Under the pieces are notes generated by a model that worked only from the letters and a program-made list of their open reading frames with translations, made no database searches and had not been told where the DNA came from. A stretch of DNA of 64,000 nt from Oleiagrimonas soli (GTDB taxonomy: Bacteria; Pseudomonadota; Gammaproteobacteria; Xanthomonadales; Rhodanobacteraceae), in contig NZ_KN196470.1 in the NCBI RefSeq assembly GCF_000761445.1, positions 1,286,823-1,350,822 on the forward strand. Direction: 5' to 3'. Made by a program: the position numbers and the translations under genes. Shown in pieces: positions 8,547 to 16,459 of this stretch (its first letter is position 1; every line of letters starts with the position of its first letter).

Positions 8547-8928
8547 CGCTCACCTGGAGCGTACGCCCTTCGACAAGGCCACCGTTTGAGAGCGTCACTT
8601 CGAACCGCTTGAACAGTGCGAAGAAATCCACGAGATTCATGTCCAGTCGAATCTCTTTAACCTTGAGCGGGTCTGAGGCGGACCGGATCATGTCGGGAAT
8701 ATTGTCCGCATCATCCAAAGGCGATACGAGGAACCTGACGCTTACGGGATCTCTGTGGCTGCCATGATTCTCACCAGCCCACATGGAGATGCCAATCACA
8801 TACTCGCCTTCGGTGATATGGCCGTTCTGCATTAGGAACTTTGCAGCGTCAACCATATCAGCGTCGTCAGCCGCAGAGCTGCCTTTTAGATCATTGTATT
8901 GAACGGATGCATGGAAATTTTCTTCCAT
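8539..8928 (-). CDS. Hypothetical protein (first cassette gene of the minus-strand array)
   Basis: 129 aa with AAGGAG eight bases before the ATG. Soluble and acidic, with no signal peptide and no recognised family. The first ~45 residues (ADMVDAAKFLMQNGHITEGEY) look helical. The rest alternates charged and hydrophobic strands (DPVSVRFLVSPLDDADNIP, GLVEGRTLQVSG). The stop codon is embedded in the left core of the attC-like site at 8473-8546, a typical property of integron cassette genes. Its start lies 59 bases past the GTTATGT core at 8988-8994 and behind the promoter-like pair at 9030-9058, so it should be the most strongly transcribed gene of this array. Confidence 0.7.
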   Translation of the reverse strand: MEENFHASVQYNDLKGSSAADDADMVDAAKFLMQNGHITEGEYVIGISMWAGENHGSHRDPVSVRFLVSPLDDADNIPDMIRSASDPLKVKEIRLDMNLVDFFALFKRFEVTLSNGGLVEGRTLQVSGT

Positions 8929-9029
8929 TATTTACTCCTTGAATGTCGAATTTATCGGAAGTGAAGGTGCTCGTAGTCGCCAAAGATACATAACGCCAAT
9001 TAGACGCCCCTAAGTGGAGCGTTGCGCCC

Positions 9030-9058
9030 AGTATGGAGCGGGTCGCCCGTGCGAACAA
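9030..9058 (-). promoter_or_regulatory. Putative cassette promoter (Pc-like) of array A
   Basis: Minus strand: TTGTTC (9058-9053), 17-base spacer, CATACT (9035-9030). Exactly the same two hexamers with a 17-base spacer occur at 15755-15783 in the second array, although the spacer sequences differ. It points into the cassette genes. Confidence 0.5.
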
Positions 9059-9129
9059 TCCGGGAGGTCCTACACAGTTTCAGTAGCTTAGCTAAGAATC
9101 GGGTCTCCTGCGGCGAGGACGTCGCAGGA

Positions 9130-9185
9130 TATTATGCGGCGGATCTGCGGGCGTATGAGTTACACCCGCAGATCAGAGGGTGTAA
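9130..9185. repeat. Hairpin-containing outer block of head A
   Basis: GATCTGCGGG (9142-9151) pairs perfectly with CCCGCAGATC (9165-9174) across a 13-base loop. Short inverted elements GTTACAC and GTGTAAC also flank it. The sister block at 15627-15681 keeps the GTTAC/GTAAC elements but not the long stem. Confidence 0.5.
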
Positions 9186-9437
9186 CAGCCCCTATGTTGT
9201 TGAACCGCCTCAGTTCCGAGCGCCCGGGATGGCTCGCGATGTGCCGTGACGTGAGGTGAAGCGTTGCGTACCTAGCCAACGACCGCTTCGGGTCGTGAGA
9301 CGACGTCCAACATACTCCCAACTAGCCTTACAGGCCGAATCCACAGGCACGCAGATCCGATGGGGTGCATCAATCGATTTTCCGGTAGTGGCTACGGATC
9401 TGCATCCGGTCGTGAAATGCTGCGTTCGGGAGTGTGG
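9186..9437. other. Intergenic region with a small inverted repeat, no gene seen
   Basis: Between the head of array A and the deaminase gene. GCAGATCCG (9351-9359) and CGGATCTGC (9395-9403) form a 9-base inverted repeat around 35 bases. CGACCGCTTCGGGTCG at ~9281-9296 is a short hairpin, and a similar ACCGCTTCGGGT occurs near 7428. No convincing reading frame. Confidence 0.4.
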
Positions 9438-9875
9438 TTAGACACCGATGTCCTCGTTCCACAACTCCGGTTTGGCCGCGATGAAGTCGCGCATCATCCC
9501 GATGCAGGTGGCGTCGTCGAGCACCTCCACGCGCACGCCGCGCGAGCGCAGCAGCGCTTCTTCGCCCATGAAGGTCTGGTTTTCGCCGACGATGACGTGA
9601 CGGATGCCGTACAGCAGGATCGCGCCGCTGCACATGGAGCAGGGCGACAGCGTGGTGTAGAGCGTCGCTTCGCGGTAGACCGCGGCGGGCTGGCGGCCGG
9701 CGTTCTCGAAGGCGTCCATTTCGCCGTGCAGGATCGCGCTGCCCTGCTGCACGCGGCGGTTGTGGCCGCGACCGAGGATGCGGCCCTCGTGCACGATCAC
9801 CGAGCCGATCGGAATGCCGCCTTCGTCGCGTCCCTGGCGGGCTTCCTCGATGGCGGCTTGCATGAAGGTGTCCAT
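9438..9875 (-). CDS. Cytidine/deoxycytidylate-type nucleoside deaminase (cytosine deaminase-like)
   Basis: 145 aa. Start ATG 9875 has GGAACG just upstream; the frame stays open further up but leaves the family. It has the zinc-deaminase signature HGEMDAFENAG (H-x-E) and PCSMCSGAI (P-C-x-x-C): His and two Cys for zinc, Glu as proton shuttle. The length, and DDATCIGMMRDFIAAKPELWNEDIGV at the end (the D/N-rich tail and ELWNEDIG), resemble the yeast Fcy1-type cytosine deaminase group rather than TadA. It probably deaminates cytosine or a related base in pyrimidine salvage. Divergent from folC across 82 bases. Confidence 0.85.
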   Translation of the reverse strand: MDTFMQAAIEEARQGRDEGGIPIGSVIVHEGRILGRGHNRRVQQGSAILHGEMDAFENAGRQPAAVYREATLYTTLSPCSMCSGAILLYGIRHVIVGENQTFMGEEALLRSRGVRVEVLDDATCIGMMRDFIAAKPELWNEDIGV

Positions 9876-9957
9876 GATGTTCGTTCCGTGGCGTGGCGAT
9901 GTGCGCACGGTAGCGCGAAGCGGCATGTGCGCGCACATCCCCGTTACACTTCGCGCC

Positions 9958-11229
9958 ATGACGAAGCGCACCCTCGACGAATGGCTCGATTACCAACTGC
10001 GCGTGCATCCGCGCGAGATTGATCTCGGTCTCGACCGGGTGCGCGAAGTCTGGCAGCGCATGGGTGCGCCGAACGCGCCGCGCAGCGTGATCGTCGGCGG
10101 TACCAACGGCAAGGGTTCGACCGTGGCGTTCCTCGAAGCCATGCTGAAGGCAGCGGGCTATCGCGTCGGCGCGTACACCTCGCCGCATCTGCTGGTCTAC
10201 AACGAGCGCGTGCGCATCGACGGCGCGGATGCTTCCGATGCCGAGCTGTGCGCGGCCTTCGAGCGCATCGAGCAAGCGCGCGGCGAGATCGAGCTGACCT
10301 ATTTCGAGTTCGGCACCCTGGCCGCGCTGGACCTGTTCGCGCGCGCCGATCTCGATGTGGCGCTGCTGGAAGTCGGCCTCGGCGGACGCCTGGACGCGAC
10401 CAACGTCGTCGATGCCGACGCGGCCATCGTCACCACGGTGGACCTGGATCACCAGAGCTGGCTGGGACCGGACCGCGACAGTATCGGCGTCGAGAAGGCC
10501 GGCATCGCGCGCGCCGACCGGCCGTTGATCGTTGGCGAGCTGGACCCGCCCGAGGCGCTGCTGGCGACCGTGCGCCGGATCGGCGCGCGGATGCAGCGCA
10601 ACGGCGTCGACTATCACGTGCATCGCGATGCGCAGGATTGGCGCTGGCAGCATCGCGACGGCACGCGCCTGACGCTGCCGTATCCGGCGCTGGATGCGCC
10701 GGCGCAGTTGAGCAACGCTGCTGCGGCCATCGCCGTGTTGCACGCGCTCGGCGAGGCGCTGCCGTGCACCGAACATGCGCTGGCAGAGGGCGTGCGCACG
10801 GCGCGGGTGCGCGGCCGGTTGCAGCGGCTGGCGGCGTCGCCCGAACTGATCGTCGACGTGGCGCACAACCCGCAGGCCGCGCGCGAGCTGGCGCAGTGGC
10901 TGGATCGTCATCCGGTCGACGGCCCCGTGCATGCGGTGTTCGGCGCGCTCGACGACAAGGACGTGGGCGGTGTGTACGCCGCGCTCGGCGACCGCATCGC
11001 GCGCTGGCACCTGGCGTCGCTGAGCGCCGAGACCCCGCGCGGGCTGTCCGCGCAGGCGGCCGCGTTGGCGCTGCCGGACAAGGCGGCCTACGACGCCCAC
11101 GACGACGTTGCCGGCGCCTTGCGTGCCGCGCATCGCGCCGCGCCGGCGCGCATCGTGGCCTTCGGTTCGTTCTTCCTGGTCGCCGCAGTGTTACGGCGCA
11201 TGAACGGCCCGTCCGCGCCGAACCCGTAA
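9958..11229 (+). CDS. folC: Bifunctional folylpolyglutamate synthase / dihydrofolate synthase
   Basis: 423 aa. Mur-ligase fold: ATP loop GGTNGKGSTV near residue 50, TSPHLLVYNERVRIDG, FEFGTLAALDLF, EVGLGGRLDATNVVDADAAIVT, and DLDHQSWLG. The C-terminal domain contains DVAHNPQAA. It adds glutamate to dihydropteroate and to reduced folates in the cytoplasm. First gene of the folC-SPOR-cvpA-purF order that is conserved in gammaproteobacteria. The next gene starts 50 bases downstream. Confidence 0.95.
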   Translation: MTKRTLDEWLDYQLRVHPREIDLGLDRVREVWQRMGAPNAPRSVIVGGTNGKGSTVAFLEAMLKAAGYRVGAYTSPHLLVYNERVRIDGADASDAELCAAFERIEQARGEIELTYFEFGTLAALDLFARADLDVALLEVGLGGRLDATNVVDADAAIVTTVDLDHQSWLGPDRDSIGVEKAGIARADRPLIVGELDPPEALLATVRRIGARMQRNGVDYHVHRDAQDWRWQHRDGTRLTLPYPALDAPAQLSNAAAAIAVLHALGEALPCTEHALAEGVRTARVRGRLQRLAASPELIVDVAHNPQAARELAQWLDRHPVDGPVHAVFGALDDKDVGGVYAALGDRIARWHLASLSAETPRGLSAQAAALALPDKAAYDAHDDVAGALRAAHRAAPARIVAFGSFFLVAAVLRRMNGPSAPNP

Positions 11230-11246
11230 CACCGTCGCGCGACAGG

Positions 11247-11252
11247 TATAAT
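11247..11252 (+). promoter_or_regulatory. Perfect -10 hexamer upstream of the SPOR gene
   Basis: TATAAT sits 28 bases before ATG 11280 in the short gap after folC. No good -35 is seen at the right distance (CCGTAA at 11224), so this is a weak candidate for an internal operon promoter. Confidence 0.35.
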
Positions 11253-11279
11253 TCCCGCATCGCGCCAACGGGGATGCAC

Positions 11280-12245
11280 ATGGAACCCGCTCTGAAAACG
11301 CGCTTGATCGGTGCTCTGGTACTGATCGCGCTTGCTGTCATCATCGTGCCGATGTTCTTCTCCGGCGGATCGCCGCAGACCGACAACGGCAAGACCCTCA
11401 GTCTGGCGCTGCCGGCTTCGCCGGATCAGGAGCTGACCACGCGCACCATGAGCGTCGCGCCGCCGGCGAGTTCCGCCATGCCGGCCGCGGCCTCCACGGC
11501 GGCCGGCGGGGATCAGCTGGCCACGGTCGACATTCCGTCGCGGGCTCCGCAGGACGTGCATCCGGAGAACGATCAGCGTCCCGCGCCGATGCCGGTGCAG
11601 AACCCTCCCGCCACCCCGCCGCAGCAGAGCGCTCCCACGCCGCCTGCCGCGACGCCGCCCGCCACCAAGCCCGCACCGAAACCGACCGCTCCGGCGCCGA
11701 CTTCGGCTCCCGGTCAGGCGGCCAACGGTGCGTACACGGTCAGTCTCGGTGCATACAGCGACACGGCCAACGCGCGCAGCCTGGTCGAGCGCGTGCGCAA
11801 GCTGGGCTATGGCGTGAAGACCGACAAGGTGACGATCGCCGGCAAGCCCGGTGCGCGCATCAGCGCCGGACCGTTCTCCACGCGCGCCGCGGCCGAGACC
11901 GCGCGTCTGCGTCTGAAGCAGGCCATTCCGGGAGCGCCGGCCAGCGTCGTCGCGAGTGCGCATGACCAGTCCGGCGATGCGCCGGCCAGCGCGCTGCCGG
12001 CCGGACGCGCCGGCGGCTGGGCCGTGCAGATCGGCGCCTACAGCCATCAGGCCGATGCGACCGCGCTGCGCGACAAGTTGCGCAAGGCCGGTTTCGACGG
12101 CTACGTCGACGACGTGCGCAGCGGCGGACGCACGCTGTGGCGCGTGCGGGTCGGACCGCAGACCCAGCGCGCCGATGCCGAGAAAATCCGCGGCGACCTG
12201 AAGTCCAAGCTGAAACTGGCCGGCGTCGTCGTCACCGTGCCCTGA
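11280..12245 (+). CDS. SPOR-domain cell-division protein (DedD-like), two SPOR repeats
   Basis: 321 aa. Short cytoplasmic N-terminus, one membrane helix (10-28, LIGALVLIALAVIIVPMFF), a long Pro/Ala/Thr-rich periplasmic linker (~90-145), then two SPOR domains. Repeat 1 starts AYTVSLGAYSDTANA (~152) and repeat 2 WAVQIGAYSHQADA (~243), each ~75 residues, ending RVRVGP-type strands. E. coli DedD at the same chromosomal position has one SPOR domain, so the second copy is a variant. SPOR domains bind denuded septal peptidoglycan. An ATG two codons earlier (11274) is possible. Confidence 0.88.
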   Translation: MEPALKTRLIGALVLIALAVIIVPMFFSGGSPQTDNGKTLSLALPASPDQELTTRTMSVAPPASSAMPAAASTAAGGDQLATVDIPSRAPQDVHPENDQRPAPMPVQNPPATPPQQSAPTPPAATPPATKPAPKPTAPAPTSAPGQAANGAYTVSLGAYSDTANARSLVERVRKLGYGVKTDKVTIAGKPGARISAGPFSTRAAAETARLRLKQAIPGAPASVVASAHDQSGDAPASALPAGRAGGWAVQIGAYSHQADATALRDKLRKAGFDGYVDDVRSGGRTLWRVRVGPQTQRADAEKIRGDLKSKLKLAGVVVTVP

Positions 12246-12264
12246 CGTGCAGACGCTCGACGCC

Positions 12265-12903
12265 ATGAACTGGGCCGATTACGTCGTGCTGGGCGTGATC
12301 GCACTGTCGGTGCTGATCGGCCTGTGGCGCGGTTTCGTGTCCGAAGTCATGGCGCTGGTGATCTGGATCGCCGCGTTCTGGGTCGCCTGGCTGTTCGGGC
12401 CGAGCGTGGCGGGCTATTTCGAGCACAGCATCGATCTGCCTTCGGCGCGCATGCTGGTGGGCTACGGCCTGTGCTTCCTGGCCGTGCTGTTGCTGGGCGC
12501 GTTGGTGCGTTTCGTCATCGCGCGGCTGGTCGAGAGCACGGGTCTGTCCGGCACCGACCGCCTGCTGGGCATGGGTTTCGGCTTCGTGCGCGGCGTGCTG
12601 CTGGTGACGCTGGCGGTGTTCCTGCTCGGATTCACGCCGTTTTCGCGCGACCCGTGGTGGAAGCAGTCGGTGCTGCTGGGGCAGGCGCAGGTGGTTGCCG
12701 ACTGGCTGGCCCAGCGGCTGCCGGATAGCGTGCGCCGCTACGTGCATCCGGACCATCAACCGACGCTGCCCACGGCGGCCGAGCGTCTGCCGCAGGCCGT
12801 GCAGACCGGGCTTTCCGGCATGGCCGGGGCGGTTCGGGCGGCGTCGCCGTCGAGCGCGCCAGCAACGCCGCGACCGTTGCCGACGAGCACGCAGAACCTC
12901 TAG
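12265..12903 (+). CDS. cvpA: CvpA family membrane protein
   Basis: 212 aa with four membrane helices between residues 5 and 125 (DYVVLGVIALSVLIGLWRGF is the family-typical start), followed by a Pro/Ser/Ala-rich cytoplasmic tail. The GTG at 12247 would add six residues; the ATG giving MNWADYVV matches homologues better. CvpA is needed for colicin V production and envelope homeostasis in E. coli; its biochemical role is unsettled. It lies between the SPOR gene and purF, as in E. coli. Confidence 0.92.
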   Translation: MNWADYVVLGVIALSVLIGLWRGFVSEVMALVIWIAAFWVAWLFGPSVAGYFEHSIDLPSARMLVGYGLCFLAVLLLGALVRFVIARLVESTGLSGTDRLLGMGFGFVRGVLLVTLAVFLLGFTPFSRDPWWKQSVLLGQAQVVADWLAQRLPDSVRRYVHPDHQPTLPTAAERLPQAVQTGLSGMAGAVRAASPSSAPATPRPLPTSTQNL

Positions 12904-13092
12904 CGCACCGATACGGCGGCGGGATGCCGCGCACACGGACAGGGAAGCCGATTGCGATCGACCATGCGGCCGGGTGCCGCTTGGTCGTACAATACGCCCC
13001 GCCCGCGAGGCGCGGCTCGATCCAGCGCCTGCGGATGCGCGACGGGATGCACCGTCCTCCGCCACCGCCCCAGCTTCAGAGAACGCCTGCTC

Positions 13093-14568
13093 ATGTGTGG
13101 AATCATCGGAATCGTCGGCACCGCGAACGTGGCGTCGGCCCTGTACGACGGCCTGACCGTGCTGCAGCACCGCGGACAGGACGCCGCCGGCATCGCCACC
13201 GTGGACGGCGCCCGGCTGCGCCTGCACAAGCAGAAGGGCCTGGTGCGCGACGTGTTCACGCAGAAGGCGATGGACAAGCTGCGCGGCCACATCGGCATCG
13301 GCCACTGCCGTTATCCGACGGCGGGCAGCGAGGACGTCGACGAGGCGCAGCCGTTCTACGTCAACTCGCCGTACGGCATCGCCTTCGCGCACAACGGCAA
13401 TCTGGTCAACACCGAGGCGCTGAGCCGCGAGATGTTCGAGCAGGACCGTCGCCACATCAACACCAATTCCGATTCGGAAATCCTGCTCAACATCCTGGCG
13501 CACGAGCTGCAGATCCAGGAGCGCATGCAGCTGACGCCGGATCACATCTTCAAGGCCGTAGCCGGCGTGCACGCGCGCGCCAGCGGCGGCTACGCCTGCG
13601 TCGGCCTGATCCTGGGCTACGGCCTGGTCGCGTTCCGCGATCCGCACGGCATCCGTCCGCTGGTGCTGGGCGAGCGCGAGACGCCGAACGGTCGCGAGTA
13701 CGCGGTGGCCTCGGAGTCGGTGGCGCTGGACATCCTCGGCTTCAAGTTCATGCGCGACGTGGCGCCGGGCGAGGCCGTCATCATCAGCGAGAACGGTCGC
13801 ATCACGACCCGTCACTGCGCCGAGGGCGCGGTGCATTCGCCGTGCATCTTCGAATACGTCTACCTGGCGCGCCCGGACTCGATGATCGAGGACGTGTCGG
13901 TGTACAAGGCGCGCCTGCGCATGGGCGAGAAGCTGGGCGAGAAGATCCTGCGCGAGTGGCCGGACCACGACATCGACGCGGTGATCCCGATTCCCGACAC
14001 CTCGCGCACCGCCGCCAGCACGCTGGCGATGGAGCTTGGCGTGCCGTTCCGCGAAGGCTTCGTCAAGAACCGCTACATCGGCCGCACCTTCATCATGCCG
14101 GGGCAGGGCGAGCGCGTGCAGTCGGTGCGCCGCAAGCTCAACGCCATCGACCTGGAATTCCGCAAGAAGAACGTGCTGCTGGTGGACGACTCCATCGTCC
14201 GCGGCACCACTTCGCGGCAGATCATCCAGATGGCCCGCGAGGCCGGCGCGCGCAAGGTCTACGTGGCCTCGGCCGCGCCGCCGGTGCGCTTCCCGAACGT
14301 CTACGGCATCGACATGCCGGCCGCGTCCGAGCTGATCGCCGCCGGCCGCAGCGTGGACGAAGTGCAGCGTCTGATCGGCGCCGATCGCCTGATCTACCAG
14401 GACCTGGAAGACCTGATCTGGTCGGTCGCCGACGGCAACGAGTCGCTGAAGCACTTCGACACCTCGTGCTTCTCGGGCGAGTACATCACCGGCGTCGATC
14501 CGGCCTACCTGGCACAGATCGAAATGCTGCGCTCGGACGAAGCCAAGGCCAAGCTGCGCAGCGCCTGA
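13093..14568 (+). CDS. purF: Amidophosphoribosyltransferase
   Basis: 491 aa. The Met is followed by the catalytic Cys (MCGIIGIVG), typical of Ntn glutamine amidotransferases without a propeptide. Class II GATase domain ([25 protein letters not shown]) to ~250, then the phosphoribosyltransferase domain with the PRPP loop [17 protein letters not shown]. It catalyses the first committed step of purine synthesis, PRPP plus glutamine to phosphoribosylamine. The ~190-base gap from cvpA contains TACAAT near 12987 as a possible promoter element. Confidence 0.96.
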   Translation: MCGIIGIVGTANVASALYDGLTVLQHRGQDAAGIATVDGARLRLHKQKGLVRDVFTQKAMDKLRGHIGIGHCRYPTAGSEDVDEAQPFYVNSPYGIAFAHNGNLVNTEALSREMFEQDRRHINTNSDSEILLNILAHELQIQERMQLTPDHIFKAVAGVHARASGGYACVGLILGYGLVAFRDPHGIRPLVLGERETPNGREYAVASESVALDILGFKFMRDVAPGEAVIISENGRITTRHCAEGAVHSPCIFEYVYLARPDSMIEDVSVYKARLRMGEKLGEKILREWPDHDIDAVIPIPDTSRTAASTLAMELGVPFREGFVKNRYIGRTFIMPGQGERVQSVRRKLNAIDLEFRKKNVLLVDDSIVRGTTSRQIIQMAREAGARKVYVASAAPPVRFPNVYGIDMPAASELIAAGRSVDEVQRLIGADRLIYQDLEDLIWSVADGNESLKHFDTSCFSGEYITGVDPAYLAQIEMLRSDEAKAKLRSA

Positions 14569-14632
14569 GCGAGGTTGCAGCGAGGGCGAAGTGGCGTGTG
14601 AGGCTGCAGGCGTGACGCGCTGTATCATGACC

Positions 14633-14660
14633 GTCATTCCTGCGTAGGCAGGAACCCAGC
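14633..14660. repeat. REP-like half repeat
   Basis: GTCATTCCTGCGTAGGCAGG followed by AACCCAGC is the hairpin-forming motif (CCTGC/GCAGG) found dispersed in Xanthomonadales genomes. It matches the left half of the full inverted repeat at 36687-36764. Confidence 0.6.
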
Positions 14661-14758
14661 GTCTCGTGCGCGAGCTGCCGGATGACCTGTTGCTTCGGTC
14701 TCGTCCGTATATCCTTGGCGTTCCATGCCTGCCCGGCCCGCCGCCACGTTTGCCTTGC

Positions 14759-15556
14759 ATGTCCGACCTTCACGCCACCGCTAAGCAGTGCCTTGATTGC
14801 GCCGATCCGCAGGAGAAACTGCGTCTGACGCATGCGGCCTGGGCTGCCCTGCAGCGCGGCGAGCTGACGCCCGATCCCGACGCACCCCCGCCGCAGCCGA
14901 TCGCGGCCGGCCGTCCCGAGCGCCCGCGCCTGGTGCATCCGCGCGAACTCGCGCAGCGCGGCTTAGGCACCATTGAAGGTCGCGTCGCGCTAGTGCATGC
15001 CGTCGCGCACATCGAATTCAACGCCATCAACCTGGCCTGGGACGCGGTCTACCGCTTCCGCGGCATGCCCGCGCAGTACTACCGCGACTGGGCCAGCGTC
15101 GCGCACGACGAAGCGCGGCACTTCGCGATGCTGTCCGCGCGACTAGCGGAGTTGGGCCACGCCTACGGCGATTTCGACGCCCACAACGGCCTGTGGGACA
15201 TGGCCGAGAAAACCGCCCACAGCGACGCCGCGCGCATGGCCCTGGTCCCGCGCGTACTCGAAGCACGCGGCCTGGACGTCACGCCGGGCATGATCGAACG
15301 CCTGCAACGCGTCGGTGACGATGCCACCGTCGCCGTGCTCGAAGTGATCCTGCGCGAAGAAGTCGCCCACGTCGCCTTCGGCAGCCGCTGGTTCCGCTGG
15401 TGCTGCGAGCGCGACGGCCTGGAACCACGCGCCACCTTCCGGAAGTTGCTACAGGAATACATGGGCAGCAACCTGCGCGGGCCGTTCAATCATGATGCGC
15501 GTCGTGAAGCCGGCTTCGACGAAGCTGAGCTCGAAGCGCTCGAAGCCGGGCTCTGA
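14759..15556 (+). CDS. DUF455 ferritin-like protein (MiaE-related)
   Basis: 265 aa, starting at ATG 14759 (an upstream in-frame ATG at 14666 lies in the REP-like repeat region). It carries the DUF455 pattern of paired metal-binding Glu/His on four helices: HAVAHIEFNAINLAWD, SVAHDEARHFAML, then VILREEVAHVAFGSRW. E-x-x-H motifs of this kind bind a di-iron centre in the ferritin-like fold. Family members are annotated as putative tRNA hydroxylase (MiaE) relatives, but no substrate is established. It ends 70 bases before head element B. Confidence 0.85.
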   Translation: MSDLHATAKQCLDCADPQEKLRLTHAAWAALQRGELTPDPDAPPPQPIAAGRPERPRLVHPRELAQRGLGTIEGRVALVHAVAHIEFNAINLAWDAVYRFRGMPAQYYRDWASVAHDEARHFAMLSARLAELGHAYGDFDAHNGLWDMAEKTAHSDAARMALVPRVLEARGLDVTPGMIERLQRVGDDATVAVLEVILREEVAHVAFGSRWFRWCCERDGLEPRATFRKLLQEYMGSNLRGPFNHDARREAGFDEAELEALEAGL

Positions 15557-15626
15557 CCTGGGCCGACCTGCCCGATGCGCGCGCACGCAGACGCGGTGTC
15601 CAGCTATTTCAGCAGGTTGCGGTCCG

Positions 15627-15824
15627 TTACACCCTCTGATTCGTCCGCGTAACTTATACACCTTGTATTCCGTCGCATAACAACACACGCAGCGATGAGC
15701 AGGGTTCTTGCCGGAAAGAAGCCAACCCAATGATTTCTTGTAAGGTTTCGCTGATTGTTCCCGTGAGGAGCGGCGTGCATACTTGTTGCAACACCCCGAT
15801 TAGGGGGTCGAATTTAAGTTAGGC
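15627..15824 (+). other. Integron head-like element B (attI-like core, promoter, conserved outer block)
   Basis: Plus-strand counterpart of 8988-9185. The outer block (15627-15681) has TTACACCCTCTGAT and GCGTAACTTATAC and ends CGCATAAC. After 136 bases comes the perfect core GTTAGGC at 15818-15824. The inner part TTGCAACACCCCGATTAGGG, then AATTTAAGTTAGGC, has the look of an integron attI site: CAAC elements, a small inverted CCCC/GGGG, then the core. The first cassette gene starts 21 bases past the core. Confidence 0.55.
15755..15783 (+). promoter_or_regulatory. Putative cassette promoter (Pc-like) of array B
   Basis: TTGTTC (15755-15760), 17-base spacer, CATACT (15778-15783). Both hexamers and the spacing are identical to those of head A while the spacer is not, the pattern expected of a promoter under selection. 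Predicted start ~15790, reading into the cassette gene at 15845. Confidence 0.5.
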
Positions 15825-15844
15825 CTCACAACACTACATATCGC

Positions 15845-16459
15845 ATGATAAATTCATACCGAAGCGATCATCCGAACCATGTTCACCAGCTTACAGTAGC
15901 GGTGTCAAAGCACTACTATGCTTCAAAAGACGGCGCGCTGAAGTACCAGAAAAAGCCGATGGAGATTTCACTCTCCGAAACACGCGCATCCGCGCGAAGG
16001 CACATGGTCATATATTCCCTTCGAGATCATTGCAGCGGCGTATTCTACTCGGAGATTGCGTTTTGCCCTTCAGTTCCGACCGCTCAAGACTTTCTGGGTA
16101 GGGCTTGGGGCCGTAAAGCCGATTATCTATTTCATGGGCTACCTGTCCTACTCACCATTCCTCGTACGGTTCAAGCGGTGTTCCCTTCATTGGCAAGTGA
16201 CGCTGAGATGCTTGGTATTAAGTTGGTTGATGTAACAAGTGGGTTTCAAGGAGGCATTAGAGACCTAAGAACAATTGAAGACAGTTTGGTCCTGTCAATC
16301 AACAAGCCAATTGCGGAAGCCCAAGATTGGATAAATTACATTTGCGTCTCCCATGCAAAAGACGCTTCGCGGGTTCACGGCAAAACCAAGATTGAGCTCT
16401 GGCAGCAGGGCGTTCCCGCAATACGGCTACCAGCGGTGGGCTGGGGAAGTGAGGCCTAA
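15845..16459 (+). CDS. Hypothetical protein (first cassette gene of array B)
   Basis: 204 aa. No family recognised. It begins MINSYRSDHPNHVHQLTVAV and is rich in His, Tyr, Arg and Lys. A central region, RRHMVIYSLRDHCSGVFYSE, followed by a WGRKADYLFHGLPVLLTIP stretch, has the alternating strand/helix look of a small globular enzyme or a derepressed transposase core, but no catalytic triad could be assigned. AT-rich compared with its neighbours. The stop codon TAA is part of the attC left core GCCTAAC (16454-16460). It starts 21 bases after a GTTAGGC core. Both facts support a mobile gene cassette. Confidence 0.65.
   Translation: MINSYRSDHPNHVHQLTVAVSKHYYASKDGALKYQKKPMEISLSETRASARRHMVIYSLRDHCSGVFYSEIAFCPSVPTAQDFLGRAWGRKADYLFHGLPVLLTIPRTVQAVFPSLASDAEMLGIKLVDVTSGFQGGIRDLRTIEDSLVLSINKPIAEAQDWINYICVSHAKDASRVHGKTKIELWQQGVPAIRLPAVGWGSEA

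Larger units (their letters stand above)
8988..9185 (-). other. Integron head-like element A (attI-like core, promoter, conserved outer block)
   Basis: On the minus strand this ~200-base stretch has three parts. An outer block (9185 to 9130) contains TTACACCCTCTGAT and ends GCATAATA. A middle spacer holds a promoter-like pair. An inner block ends at the recombination-type core GTTATGT (8994-8988). It aligns end to end, with nearly equal spacing, to 15627-15824 on the plus strand. The best-kept inner blocks are GATTGTTC, CATACT, GCAAC, TTAGGGG and AATT before GTTA. Position and layout suggest an integron attI plus cassette promoter, but no integrase gene is next to it. Confidence 0.5.

Noticed and set aside
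9022-9249. 75-codon plus-strand frame across head A
   Set aside because: Antisense to the promoter and outer block, no ribosome site, and no protein similarity apart from a short stretch shared with the antisense of head B.
15492-15680. 62-codon plus-strand frame ending in the outer block of head B
   Set aside because: Mostly a shifted frame of the DUF455 gene end; no ribosome site; the conserved part is better explained by DNA-level conservation with head A.
15681-15824. Reading 15681-15824 as a long VCR-like attC
   Set aside because: The two ends are not complementary to each other, unlike the real attC-like sites; an attI-like head fits better.
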